Shown in pieces: positions 27,008-35,423 of a stretch of DNA of 64,000 nt (its first letter is position 1; the number at the start of each line of letters is the position of its first letter). The stretch spans positions 310,001 to 374,000 of the forward strand of contig CAVQIT010000002.1 in the NCBI GenBank assembly GCA_963712655.1, read 5' to 3'. A model generated the notes under the pieces. The model was given only the letters and a program-made list of their open reading frames with translations, did no database searches and had not been told where the DNA came from. Both the position numbers and the translations under genes were made by a program. The stretch comes from Pollutimonas sp963712655. GTDB lineage: Bacteria; Pseudomonadota; Gammaproteobacteria; Burkholderiales; Burkholderiaceae_B.

Positions 27008-27226
27008 GACCTTAGGACGAATGGTGCTTACTTAGTGCGGTTGTGCAAGCAGAGGCGATGCCAAGATGTTGACTGGGCAGGGGGAGTTTGGGTCTTTGCT
27101 TACGGGGTTCATCTTGCTTGCGATCGCTTGAATCGTCTGGTGGCGGTGGTCGTATTGTTTGCTGGCGATGTTTGTATTTCTCGTGCCGTCCGTAGCAGCC
27201 CAAGTAAGCGCCATTCACCTTAGGCC
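27008..27226. mobile_element. MITE-like repeat element 2 (219 bp)
   Basis: Imperfect terminal inverted repeats: left GACCTTAGGACGAATGGTGC (from 27008), right end complement GGCCTAAGGTGAATGGCGCT (to 27226), both continuing into TACTT. The interior is clearly homologous to the left arm of element 1: shared CCAAGATGTT, GGGGTTCATCTTG, GATCGCTTGAATCGTCTG and TATTTCTCGTGCCGTCCG. It holds one 18+22+22-nt unit (27120-27181) where element 1 has two. No coding potential. It is a simpler, probably deleted or ancestral version of element 1. Confidence 0.7.
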
Positions 27227-27249
27227 TTGACGGGTCAATACATATATCA

Positions 27250-27301
27250 GGACCTGTTGACGTTAAACTCACGCGGGCGAGGATTTAACGTCAACAGGTC
27301 C
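27250..27301. repeat. Intergenic palindrome (copy c of GTTGACG-type family)
   Basis: Perfect 18-bp arms: GGACCTGTTGACGTTAAA (27250-27267) and TTTAACGTCAACAGGTCC (27284-27301) around a 16-nt GC-rich loop with ACGCGGGCGAGG. Shares CGCGGGCGnGGATTTA and AACAGGTCC/GGCC with copies at 29054, 35229 and 61971. It lies 95 bp upstream of the pncB start. A shorter palindrome TTGACGGGTCAA precedes it at 27228-27239. Confidence 0.85.
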
Positions 27302-27396
27302 TGGCCTAAAGTAGTCTTTCACACCGGGGATGGCGGGAATTGCCCAACGAGGGCCGCGCTCTGTGCTATGGTAAGAAAAATACTCTATGTGCCGCG

Positions 27397-28573
27397 ATGA
27401 TTATCACTTCATTACTTGACACCGATTTATACAAATTCACCATGATGCAAGTGGTGCTGCATCACTTTCCGGCCGCGCATGTAGAGTACCGCTACAAATG
27501 CCGCACTCCCAATGTGAATCTGCAGCCCTATCTGGATGAAATCCGGGCTGAAATCCACGAATTGTGCCAACTGCGCTTCACCGAGGCGGAATTGCAGTAT
27601 TTGCGCGGCCTGCGTTTCATGAAAAGCGATTTTGTCGATTTCCTGGGCTTGTTCCATATGCCTGAGAAATGCATCACGGTGTCGCCGGGGGCGCTGCCCG
27701 GCGAAATCGACATCTCGGTCAAGGGGCCGTGGCTGCACACCATTCTGTTCGAAATTCCGGTATTGGCCATCGTCAACGAAGTGTATTTTCGTAATGTTTG
27801 CCGGCAACCCGCATGGGAAGAAGGCCGCAAGCGCCTGCAATTGAAAATGCAACTGGTTACCGACGACCCCGCGCTGGTCGATTTCCGGGTGGCCGAATAT
27901 GGCACTCGCCGGCGCTTTTCAAAACAGTGGCATGAAGAAGTCGTGCTTACGATGAAAGCCCAGATGGGCTCCAATTTTGCGGGCACCAGCAATCTGGGGC
28001 TGGCCATGAAGCATGGGGTCACCCCCCTGGGCACCATGGGGCATGAGTATTTGCAGGCTTGCCAGGCATTGGGGCCGCGCCTGCGCGACTCGCAGGTCTT
28101 CGCCCTTGAGGTCTGGGCCAAGGAGTACCGCGGCGATCTGGGAATAGCGCTGTCCGATGTCTACGGCATGGACGCCTTTCTGCGCGATTTCGATATGTAT
28201 TTCTGCAAACTGTTCGATGGCGCGCGCCACGATTCGGGCGATCCCTTCGCATGGGGCGAACGCTTGGTGGCCCATTATCGTCGCCAATCGTGCCGACCCG
28301 CGCACCAAGACATTGGTTTTTTCCGATGCGCTGACGATCCCGCGCGCCATTGAATTGGCCAAGCATTTCGCGGGCCGGTGCAAGATATCGTTTGGCATCG
28401 GCACCAACCTTACCAATGACCTGGGCCATGAGCCCTTGCAAATCGTCATGAAGATGGTTCGCTGCAATGGGCAGCCGGTGGCCAAGGTGTCGGATGCGCC
28501 GGAAAAAACAATGTGCGACGATCCGGCCTACCTGGCTTATTTGCGGCAGGTATTCGAACTTTCGCCGCCTTGA
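27397..28573 (+). CDS. pncB: Nicotinate phosphoribosyltransferase (one frameshift)
   Basis: Start ATG at 27397 (MIITSLLDTDLYKFTM), the family signature. Conserved blocks: 'VEYRYKCR', 'EYGTRRRFS', 'GTSNLGLAMKHGV' (substrate loop region), 'RHDSGDPFAWGERLVAHY', then 'ADPRTKTLVFSDALT' and 'FGIGTNLTNDLG'. The frame breaks at about 28291, where one surplus base (HYRRQ-S to ADPRTK) separates two perfectly conserved halves. Corrected length is 391 aa, normal for PncB. It makes nicotinate mononucleotide from nicotinate in NAD salvage. I treat the break as probable sequence error. Confidence 0.93.
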
Positions 28574-28621
28574 CCGGCCGTTTTGTCCGTGCCCGGCGTT
28601 TGTCCTCTTATAATCGGTTCC

Positions 28622-28664
28622 GGGGATCCTCTGATCAACTCCGAGTGTTGATCAGAGGATCCCC
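28622..28664. repeat. Perfect 18-bp intergenic hairpin between pncB and ridA
   Basis: GGGGATCCTCTGATCAAC (28622-28639), loop TCCGAGT, GTTGATCAGAGGATCCCC (28647-28664). The arms are perfectly complementary. No T tract follows, so it is not a classical intrinsic terminator. It falls 49 bp after the pncB stop and 37 bp before the ridA start, so it may be a pncB 3' hairpin or lie in the ridA leader. Confidence 0.8.
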
Positions 28665-28700
28665 AGGTCAAATATATTTTCATAACTCAGGAGTGCCGGA

Positions 28701-29054
28701 ATGAGCGAAGTTGAACGGGTCAATGTCGAAAAGCGGTTGTCGGACATGGCTATCTATAATGGCGTTGCCTATTTGGCAGGGCAGGTTCCCGACGATAGTT
28801 CGCTTGATATTCAAGGGCAGACAGCGCAGGTGCTGGCCACTATCGATCGCTTGCTGGCCACTGCGGGTACTGACAAGTCGCGTATTCTCATGGCCCAGAT
28901 ATTCCTGACCAGCATGAAGGAATTCGACGGCATGAACAAGGCTTGGGACGCCTGGGTCGCGCATGGCAATGCGCCTCCGCGCGCAACCGTCGAGGCCCGC
29001 CTGGCCAACCCCGACTACAAGGTCGAGATCGTTGTTACGGCTGCGCTGGCTTAG
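28701..29054 (+). CDS. RidA/YjgF family enamine/imine deaminase
   Basis: 117 aa. Typical fold pattern: 'YNGVAYLAGQVPDD', 'QVLATIDRLLATAGTDKSRILMAQIFL' region, and the C-terminal catalytic-site block 'PPRATVEARLANPDYKVEI' with the conserved arginine. RidA-family proteins hydrolyse reactive 2-aminoacrylate and related enamines. This member is of the YoaB-like subgroup judged by its short sequence, not by phylogeny. A clear start with GGAGT upstream. Confidence 0.9.
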   Translation: MSEVERVNVEKRLSDMAIYNGVAYLAGQVPDDSSLDIQGQTAQVLATIDRLLATAGTDKSRILMAQIFLTSMKEFDGMNKAWDAWVAHGNAPPRATVEARLANPDYKVEIVVTAALA

Positions 29055-29103
29055 GGCCTGATAGGCCCCGGCGCGGGCGGGGATTTAGCCGTAACAGGTC
29101 CAA
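29054..29103. repeat. Degenerate intergenic palindrome (copy d of GTTGACG-type family)
   Basis: Begins at the ridA stop. AGGGCCTGATAG on the left and GTAACAGGTCC on the right form only an imperfect stem, but the middle GGCGCGGGCGGGGATTTAGC matches copies at 27250 and 35229 (reverse complement). It separates ridA from the convergent flavodoxin-like gene. Confidence 0.65.
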
Positions 29104-29115
29104 AGCCGGGCAGTG

Positions 29116-29631
29116 TCATAGCAACAGGGCGGCCAGGGTGCCGCCCAGGGTTTCGCACGAAGCGCGGTCGCCGGCTGTAATGGTTTTTGCGGCTTTTATG
29201 GCCCGGGCCGTTTGGGCATCGGTATTGACGATAAGCGCGGGCGCTATCAGGCGCAAGCGCCAGCCGGTGCCGATTCTTTCCATTTGGCGAGCGGCGCAAC
29301 TGCCGTCCGAACCGGCGCTGATCATGATGGCATAAGGCCTGCCGTTCAGTTGATCCAGGACGGCATAATAATTACGGTCGAAAAACTCTTTCATTGCGCC
29401 GCTTAACGACGCCAGGTTCTCGGGCGCGCAAAACAGGAAGGCATCGGCCGCCAGCAGGTCGGGCGTTTGGGTTTCATCGGCGGCTTTTACCAGAACGTTC
29501 AGTAGATGGCTGGATTGCAATTCGTTTGCGATGTCTTGCGCGCCTTGCGCTGCCGCCTGTGCCATTTGCCTGGCCGCTCCGGTGCGCGAATGCCACACTA
29601 CCAGCAAGTTTTTTTTATCGATCGAGTTCAT
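29116..29631 (-). CDS. Flavodoxin-like FMN-binding protein
   Basis: 171 aa from ATG at 29631. N-terminal phosphate-binding loop 'WHSRTGAARQMAQAA' and 'AADAFLFCAPENLASLSGAMKEF' fit the flavodoxin/NADPH-dependent FMN reductase fold; 'YAIMISAGSDGSCAARQM' is a mid-domain strand-loop. Probably an FMN-binding oxidoreductase; substrate unknown. It is divergent from relA (91 bp apart) and convergent with ridA. Confidence 0.8.
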   Translation of the reverse strand: MNSIDKKNLLVVWHSRTGAARQMAQAAAQGAQDIANELQSSHLLNVLVKAADETQTPDLLAADAFLFCAPENLASLSGAMKEFFDRNYYAVLDQLNGRPYAIMISAGSDGSCAARQMERIGTGWRLRLIAPALIVNTDAQTARAIKAAKTITAGDRASCETLGGTLAALLL

Positions 29632-29722
29632 GATGTCCGATTCGCGGTTGTGCTCCAGACACGTTAGTATAGAGCGGCTTGTATAAGGCACGTATTTATT
29701 TGCTTCCAGACCGATTTTTACT

Positions 29723-31955
29723 ATGCCTATGAATGCACTTTCGGTTTCCGATTCCGCGCCATTCAACGCCGAATGGTTTGCCCACGCCGGTAAAGGGCTG
29801 GAGCCGGCTGGGCTAAATTTGCTGGCTTTGGCCGCGCAGCGGGTCGGCAAGTCTCTGGAAAACGTGCTGGCCAGAACTGGCGAACCAATGGCCGAACATA
29901 GCGCCGCGGTGGTACGCATTCTGGCCGAACTCGGCACCGATGCGGAAACGCGCGCCAGCGCCTTGCTTACCGTGTTGCCTCAGGATGCGGGTTCCTCCGG
30001 TCCGGACGCCATGCGCAAGGAATTTGGCGCCGAGGTGTTGTCGCTGGTACAGGGGACGCGCGCGCTATTGCGCCTGGGAAATCTGGCGGGGCAGGCCACC
30101 GATAGCGCCGCCCAAGGCAATGACCAGAAGGAAATGCAGCGCAAGATGCTGTTGGCCATGGCCGCCGACTTGCGCATTGTTCTGATGCGCCTTGCTTCGC
30201 GCTTGCAGTCCTTGCGCTGGCACGCCAGCGCCAAGATACCCTATCCCCCCGGTTTGGCCCGTGAAACCATGGAGCTATATACGCCCTTGGCCAACCGCCT
30301 GGGTATCTGGCAATTGAAATGGGAAATGGAGGATCTGGCTTTCCGCTTTCAGGATCCCGAGACCTATAAAACCATAGCGCGGCAATTGGAAGAAAAGCGC
30401 ATCGAACGCGCCGCCTTTATCGCCGCCGCGGTGGATACTTTGCAACGCGCCCTGGCGGACGCGCATATTGCGGCCGAGGTAAGCGGCCGGCCCAAGCACA
30501 TCTATAGCATCTGGAACAAGATGCGCGGCAAGAACCTGCAGTTCAATCAGCTTTTCGATTTGCGCGCCTTGCGCGTCATTGTCGATGACGAGCGCGCCTG
30601 CTATGCCGTGCTGGCTTTGGCGCATTACCTGTGGACGCCGGTGTCCGACGAGTTCGACGACTATATTTCGCGTCCCAAGCCCAATGGCTATCGATCCTTG
30701 CACACGGTGGTGGCCGATGCCGAGGGGCGCACGTTCGAGATCCAGATACGCACTCATGAAATGCATCAGTTTGCGGAATACGGCATGGCGGCTCATTGGC
30801 TGTACAAAGAGTCGGGTTCCAAAGGCGGCAAGGCAGCCGCCGCGGGCGGGTATGACCAGAAAGTGGCCTGGATGCGCCAATTGCTGGCCTGGGACAAAGA
30901 AGGAACAAGCGCCGCGCTGGAGCAGGGCGGCGCGCAGCCAGGCCCGGATGAGCATATTTATGTGATGACGCCGCAAGCCAGGGTCATTGAACTGCCCGCG
31001 GGCGCAACGCCGGTGGATTTCGCGTATTACCTGCATACCGACCTGGGGCATCGCTGCCGCGGCGCCCGGGTGGACGGGCAAATGGTGCCGCTGCTCACGC
31101 GGCTTTCCACCGGGCAGACCGTGGAAATCATCGCCGCGAAGTCAGGCGGTCCATCGCGCGACTGGCTGAATCCGCAATTGGGTTTCCTGGCCAGTCCGCG
31201 TTCGCGCGCCAAAGTGCGGGCCTGGTTCAATGCCATCGAGTTGCAGCAGCGTATTTCCCAGGGCCAAGTCATGGTCGAGAAAGAATTGCAGCGTTTGGGC
31301 AAGACCGCCATCAATCTCGAACACCTGGCGCAGCAACTGGATTTTGCCCGAGCCGACGATTTATACGTGGCCGTGGCCAAGGAAGAGTTCAGTCTGCGCC
31401 AGGTCGACTATTTGCTTGGCCCCCAGAAGGGGCGGCCCGACCCGGCCGCGCCGGCCGGCGCCGCTGCCGAGGCCAGGGTGTATCAGCGCGGTGTTGAAAA
31501 TGTGGCAACCACGCGGCAAGAGCGGGGTATTGGTGGTCGGGGTGGATTCCCTCATGACGCAACTGGCCCGCTGCTGCCGCCCCGCGCCGCCCGATCTGAT
31601 TGCGGGTTTTGTGACGCGCGGCCGCGGCGTGTCGATACATCGCCACGATTGTTCCGCCTATGCGGCACTGGCCGAACGCCAGCCTGAACGTCTCATCGAT
31701 GTCGCTTGGGGCGACACGGGCGATGCCTTGTATCCGATCGATATCAGTATTCATGCGGCGCAGCGGGACGATTTGCTGCGGGATCTGTCCGAGGTTTTTG
31801 CCAAGCTGCGCCTGAACGTGGTCAGTGTCAACACGCATAGCCGGCGTTCCCTGGCCCATATGGTCTTTACGATAGAAGTCAAGAACGGCGAGCAAATCGG
31901 CAGGGCGCTCGCGGGCCTGAACGAGCTTTCGGGCGTTTCCGCGAGCCGGCATTGA
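29723..31955 (+). CDS. relA: GTP pyrophosphokinase RelA (one frameshift)
   Basis: Corrected length 743 aa. The N-terminal HD domain has lost its metal ligands (no HD or HDxxED pattern), so it should be synthetase-only. Synthetase domain: 'GRPKHIYSIWNKMRGKN', 'FDLRALRVI', and the RelA-type acidic 'DEFDDY' followed by 'PKPNGYRSLHTVV'. Then TGS ('YVMTPQARVIELPAGATPVDFAY'-like block), a Zn-finger 'LARCCRP', and a C-terminal ACT domain. It makes (p)ppGpp on stalled ribosomes. One surplus base at about 31513-31516 separates VENVATTR from KSGVLVVGVDS. Conserved sequence on both sides suggests sequence error. Confidence 0.94.
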
Positions 31956-32095
31956 TCCATGGCGGCGTTTGCCCGCGCCACGCTGTTAAAATGTCGTCTT
32001 TCAAGGGATGGCCTGAACAAGTCCACGCAGTCGGCGCATCCTTGGCTATCCCTGGCAGATCGCTGCATGATATTGCCTAACCAGAGAGTAATGAT

Positions 32096-33296
32096 TTGAA
32101 ATCCTACACATTGCCTGATCTCGAAGGGCATTTCGGCCAGTATGGCGGTTCTTTTGTGGCCGAAACCCTGGTGCATGCGCTCGACGAACTGCTTGCGGCA
32201 TACGACAAGTATCGTGCCGACCCCGAATTTCTTCGCGAGTTCGCCTACGAGCTCAAGCATTTTGTGGGGCGGCCCAGCCCTGTCTATCATGCCAAGCGCT
32301 GGTCGGAGCAATTGGGCGGGGCGCAAATCTGGTTCAAGCGCGAAGATCTCAACCATACCGGCGCGCATAAAATCAATAATTGCATCGGCCAGGCTCTATT
32401 GGCCCGCCGCATGGGCAAGCCGCGCATCATCGCCGAAACCGGCGCGGGCCAGCACGGCGTGGCCACCGCCACCGTTGCGGCGCGCTATCGGCTGGAATGC
32501 GTGGTTTACATGGGCAGCGAGGACATGCGCCGCCAGGCATCCAATGTCTACCGCATGAAGCTGCTTGGGGCAACCGTGGTACCCGTGGAGTCGGGTTCGC
32601 GCACACTGAAGGACGCCCTGAACGAAGCCATGCGCGACTGGGTCACCAATGTCGAAAATACGTTCTATATCATAGGCACCGTGGCCGGTCCCGCACCCTT
32701 ATCCCATGATGGTGCGCGATTTTCAATCCGTCATCGGCACGGAATGCCTGGAGCAAATGCCGGCGGATGCCGGCCGCCAGCCGGATTATGTGGTGGCGTC
32801 GGTCGGTGGCGGTTCGAACGCCATGGGTATTTTCTATCCCTATATTGATCATGCCGATGTCCAACTGATAGGCGTCGAAGCGGCCGGCGAGGGCCTGGAA
32901 ACCGGTCGCCATGCGGCATCGCTGAATGCGGGCGCGGTAGGCGTCTTGCACGGCAACCGCACTTATGTCATGCAGGACGAAGACGGCCAAGTCATGGAAA
33001 CCCATTCCATTTCGGCCGGCCTGGACTACCCTGGCGTAGGCCCCGAGCACGCGTGGCTAAAAGACAGCGGCCGCGCCCAGTATGCATGCGTCAGCGACCA
33101 GGAAGCCCTGGCGGCTTTCCACGATTGCTGCCGAACCGAAGGCATCATGCCCGCCCTGGAATCCTCGCATGCCATCGCGCACGCGCTGCGCCTGGCGCCC
33201 ACCTTGTCCAAAGACAAGATCATCCTGGTCAATTTATCCGGCCGGGGCGACAAAGACATGCATACTGTGGCTGATTTCAGCGGCATCAGCCTATAA
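32096..33296 (+). CDS. trpB: Tryptophan synthase beta chain (one frameshift)
   Basis: TTG start at 32096, preceded by GAGAG with 7-bp spacing; the nearby ATG at 32091 hits a stop at once. The start gives MKSYTLPDLEGHFGQYGG. PLP lysine K92 in 'HTGAHKINNC', 'GAGQHGVATAT', and the Gly-rich phosphate loop 'VGGGSNAMG'. One surplus C at 32690-32692 breaks the frame at GTVAGP|HPYPMMVRDF. Corrected length 399 aa. It condenses indole with serine. trpA follows 20 bp downstream. Confidence 0.95.
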
Positions 33297-33316
33297 GAAC
33301 AAGGGTAGCTCATACA

Positions 33317-34156
33317 ATGAATTCCTCGAACCAACGACTCAAGGCCGCGTTCGCCAGAACGGCGGGCCGCACGGCCTTGATTCCTTATGTTACGGCCGGC
33401 GATCCTTCCATTGCCGCCACTCCTGTGCTGATGCATGCGCTGGTCAAGGCCGGCGCCGACATCCTCGAATTGGGTGTGCCGTTTTCCGATCCCATGGCCG
33501 ATGGCCCGGTGATTCAGCGGGCTGCCGAACGGGCGATCAAGCGCGGCATGGGTTTGCGCAAAGTGCTCGATGCGGTGGCGCAGTTTCGCCAGCAGGACAC
33601 GGTCACTCCGGTGGTGCTGATGGGCTATGCCAATCCCATCGAACGCATGGGGCAGGCGGCTTTCGTCCAGGCCGCCGGCCAGGCGGGTGTCGATGGCATA
33701 TTGGTGGTCGATTACCCGCCGGAGGAAATCGTTGATTTCGCCGCGCAACTGGGTAGCGCGCAGATTGATCCTATTTTCCTGTTGGCGCCCACCTCCACCG
33801 AAGAGCGTATCAAGAAAGTTGCCCTGGTGGCGCGCGGATATGTTTATTATGTGTCGCTCAAGGGCGTGACGGGAGCGGGCAATATCGATACCGTCGATGT
33901 GGCCGAACGCCTGGCGCAAATTCGCAAGCATGTGTCGATTCCCGTCGGCGTGGGCTTTGGCATTCGCGACGCCGACAGCGCCAAGCGGCTGGCTGAACAT
34001 GCCGATGCCGTGGTCATAGGCAGCAAGCTGATCGAGACCATGGAGCAGGCGGTCGATGTTGCCCAACAGAACGGGTTGACGGCTGCCGATACCGACGCCG
34101 CGGCTATCAAGGCTGCGTCGGATTGGCTGGGCACTATTCATCGGGCGCTGTCATAG
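33317..34156 (+). CDS. trpA: Tryptophan synthase alpha chain
   Basis: 279 aa. TIM-barrel with catalytic Glu/Asp in 'ADILELGVPFSDPMADGPVIQ' (read with a break at the conserved loop), 'YYVSLKGVTGAGN' loop and 'VPVGVGFGIRDADSA' phosphate site (here IPVGVGFGIRDADSAK). It cleaves indole-glycerol phosphate to indole and passes it to TrpB. Uninterrupted, contrasting with trpB just upstream. Confidence 0.96.
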   Translation: MNSSNQRLKAAFARTAGRTALIPYVTAGDPSIAATPVLMHALVKAGADILELGVPFSDPMADGPVIQRAAERAIKRGMGLRKVLDAVAQFRQQDTVTPVVLMGYANPIERMGQAAFVQAAGQAGVDGILVVDYPPEEIVDFAAQLGSAQIDPIFLLAPTSTEERIKKVALVARGYVYYVSLKGVTGAGNIDTVDVAERLAQIRKHVSIPVGVGFGIRDADSAKRLAEHADAVVIGSKLIETMEQAVDVAQQNGLTAADTDAAAIKAASDWLGTIHRALS

Positions 34157-34268
34157 CGGCGTCCGGGCCAGGCGTTTCCAAATTGCATAGGCGGGTTCGC
34201 GTAAGCGCGGGCCTGGCGTAAAAGAACAACAGGCTCGATCTGAATCGGGCCTTCATCGGGAAGAAACC

Positions 34269-35147
34269 ATGAGCTGGATTGAAAAAATTCTGCCGCCGCG
34301 CATTAACCGCAGCAACGATGCGACGGCGCGGCGCGTGCCTGAAGGTATTTGGGTCAAGTGTCCTGCTTGCGAAACCGTGCTTTACAAGGAAGACTTGCGG
34401 GCGACATTGAATGTCTGTCCTAAATGCAGCCACCATATGCGTATTGGCGCCCGGGCGCGTATCGACGCGTTGCTGGACGCCGAGAACCGCGTCGAGATCG
34501 GCCAGAATACGCGTCCGATGGATCCCTTGAAATTCAAGGACAGCCGAAAATACACCGAGCGCGTAACGGAAGCGACCAGGCAAACCGGTGAAAGCGAAGC
34601 CATGGTGGTGATGAGCGGGGCCATCCTGTCTGTGCCGGTGGTGCTGGCTTGTTTCGAGTTCGAGTTCATGGGCGGGTCCATGGGCTCGGTGGTGGGCGAG
34701 CGGTTTGCACGGGGTGCGCAGGAAGCGCTTACCAACCGCACTCCTTTCATTTGCGTGGCGGCCTCGGGTGGCGCGCGCATGCAGGAAAGCCTGTTTTCAT
34801 TGATGCAGATGGCGAAAACCAATGCAATGCTGACGCGGCTTTCGGCCGCGGGGCTGCCTTTCATCAGCATCCTGACCGATCCTACGATGGGCGGCGTATC
34901 GGCCAGTTTTGCCTTCATGGGCGATGTCGTCATTGCGGAACCCAAGGCGCTGATTGGTTTTGCGGGCCCGCGTGTCATTGAACAAACCGTGCGCGAAAAG
35001 CTGCCTGAAGGTTTCCAGCGGTCCGAATTCTTGCTGGAGAAGGGCGCCATCGATATGGTGGTCGACCGCCGCCAGATGCGCGCTGAACTGGCTCACTTGC
35101 TGGCCTTGCTGATGCGCCAGCCGGCGGATGTGGTGGCCAAGGCCTGA
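34269..35147 (+). CDS. accD: Acetyl-CoA carboxylase carboxyltransferase beta subunit
   Basis: 292 aa. N-terminal four-cysteine zinc ribbon 'CPACETVLYKEDL...CPKCSHH' followed by the crotonase-like carboxyltransferase domain ('AASGGARMQESLFSLMQMAK', 'PTMGGVSASFA', 'GFAGPRVIEQT'). With AccA it transfers carboxyl from biotin to acetyl-CoA to form malonyl-CoA, the substrate of the fab genes at 46-51 kb. The trpB-trpA-accD order is usual in betaproteobacteria. Confidence 0.96.
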   Translation: MSWIEKILPPRINRSNDATARRVPEGIWVKCPACETVLYKEDLRATLNVCPKCSHHMRIGARARIDALLDAENRVEIGQNTRPMDPLKFKDSRKYTERVTEATRQTGESEAMVVMSGAILSVPVVLACFEFEFMGGSMGSVVGERFARGAQEALTNRTPFICVAASGGARMQESLFSLMQMAKTNAMLTRLSAAGLPFISILTDPTMGGVSASFAFMGDVVIAEPKALIGFAGPRVIEQTVREKLPEGFQRSEFLLEKGAIDMVVDRRQMRAELAHLLALLMRQPADVVAKA

Positions 35148-35228
35148 GCGGCGGCGCCGGCCGCCGTACGGCGCGAAGCGAAGTAAAGAGATTTCAGTAT
35201 TTATCGGAAGCCGGGCCGATTCAGGGCC

Positions 35229-35279
35229 ATATTGGGCCTGTTGACCGCTAAATTCCCGCCCGCGCCTGTGGCCCAATAT
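35229..35279. repeat. Intergenic palindrome (copy e of GTTGACG-type family)
   Basis: ATATTGGGCC (35229-35238) and GGCCCAATAT (35270-35279), perfect 10-bp arms, with flanking GATTC (35218) and GAATC (35281). The interior CTGTTGACCGCTAAATTCCC followed by GCCCGCG matches the half-site of copies c, d and f. It lies between accD and the bidirectional terminator. Confidence 0.8.
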
Positions 35280-35306
35280 CGAATCCGGTCTACGGTTTTA
35301 CACAGG

Positions 35307-35349
35307 AAAAATGCCTCGCTGTCACATTAAGACAGCGAGGCATTTTTTT
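35307..35349. terminator. Bidirectional intrinsic terminator for accD and rne
   Basis: AAAAATGCCTCGCTGTC, 7-nt loop ACATTAA, GACAGCGAGGCATTTTTTT: a perfect 13-bp GC-rich stem flanked by A run and seven T. Placed between accD (ends 35147, forward) and rne (ends 35424, reverse), it works in both directions. Confidence 0.92.
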
Positions 35350-35423
35350 GCCTGGGTGAATAGCGGCTGGCATCACGGTCTTTGCCATACTGCGCAAAGG
35401 CCCGTGTTCCAGCCGTTTTCTGC

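Noticed and set aside
32041..32095. trpB starting at the ATG at 32091
   Set aside because: That frame stops after two codons; the TTG at 32096 with GAGAG upstream gives the canonical N-terminus.
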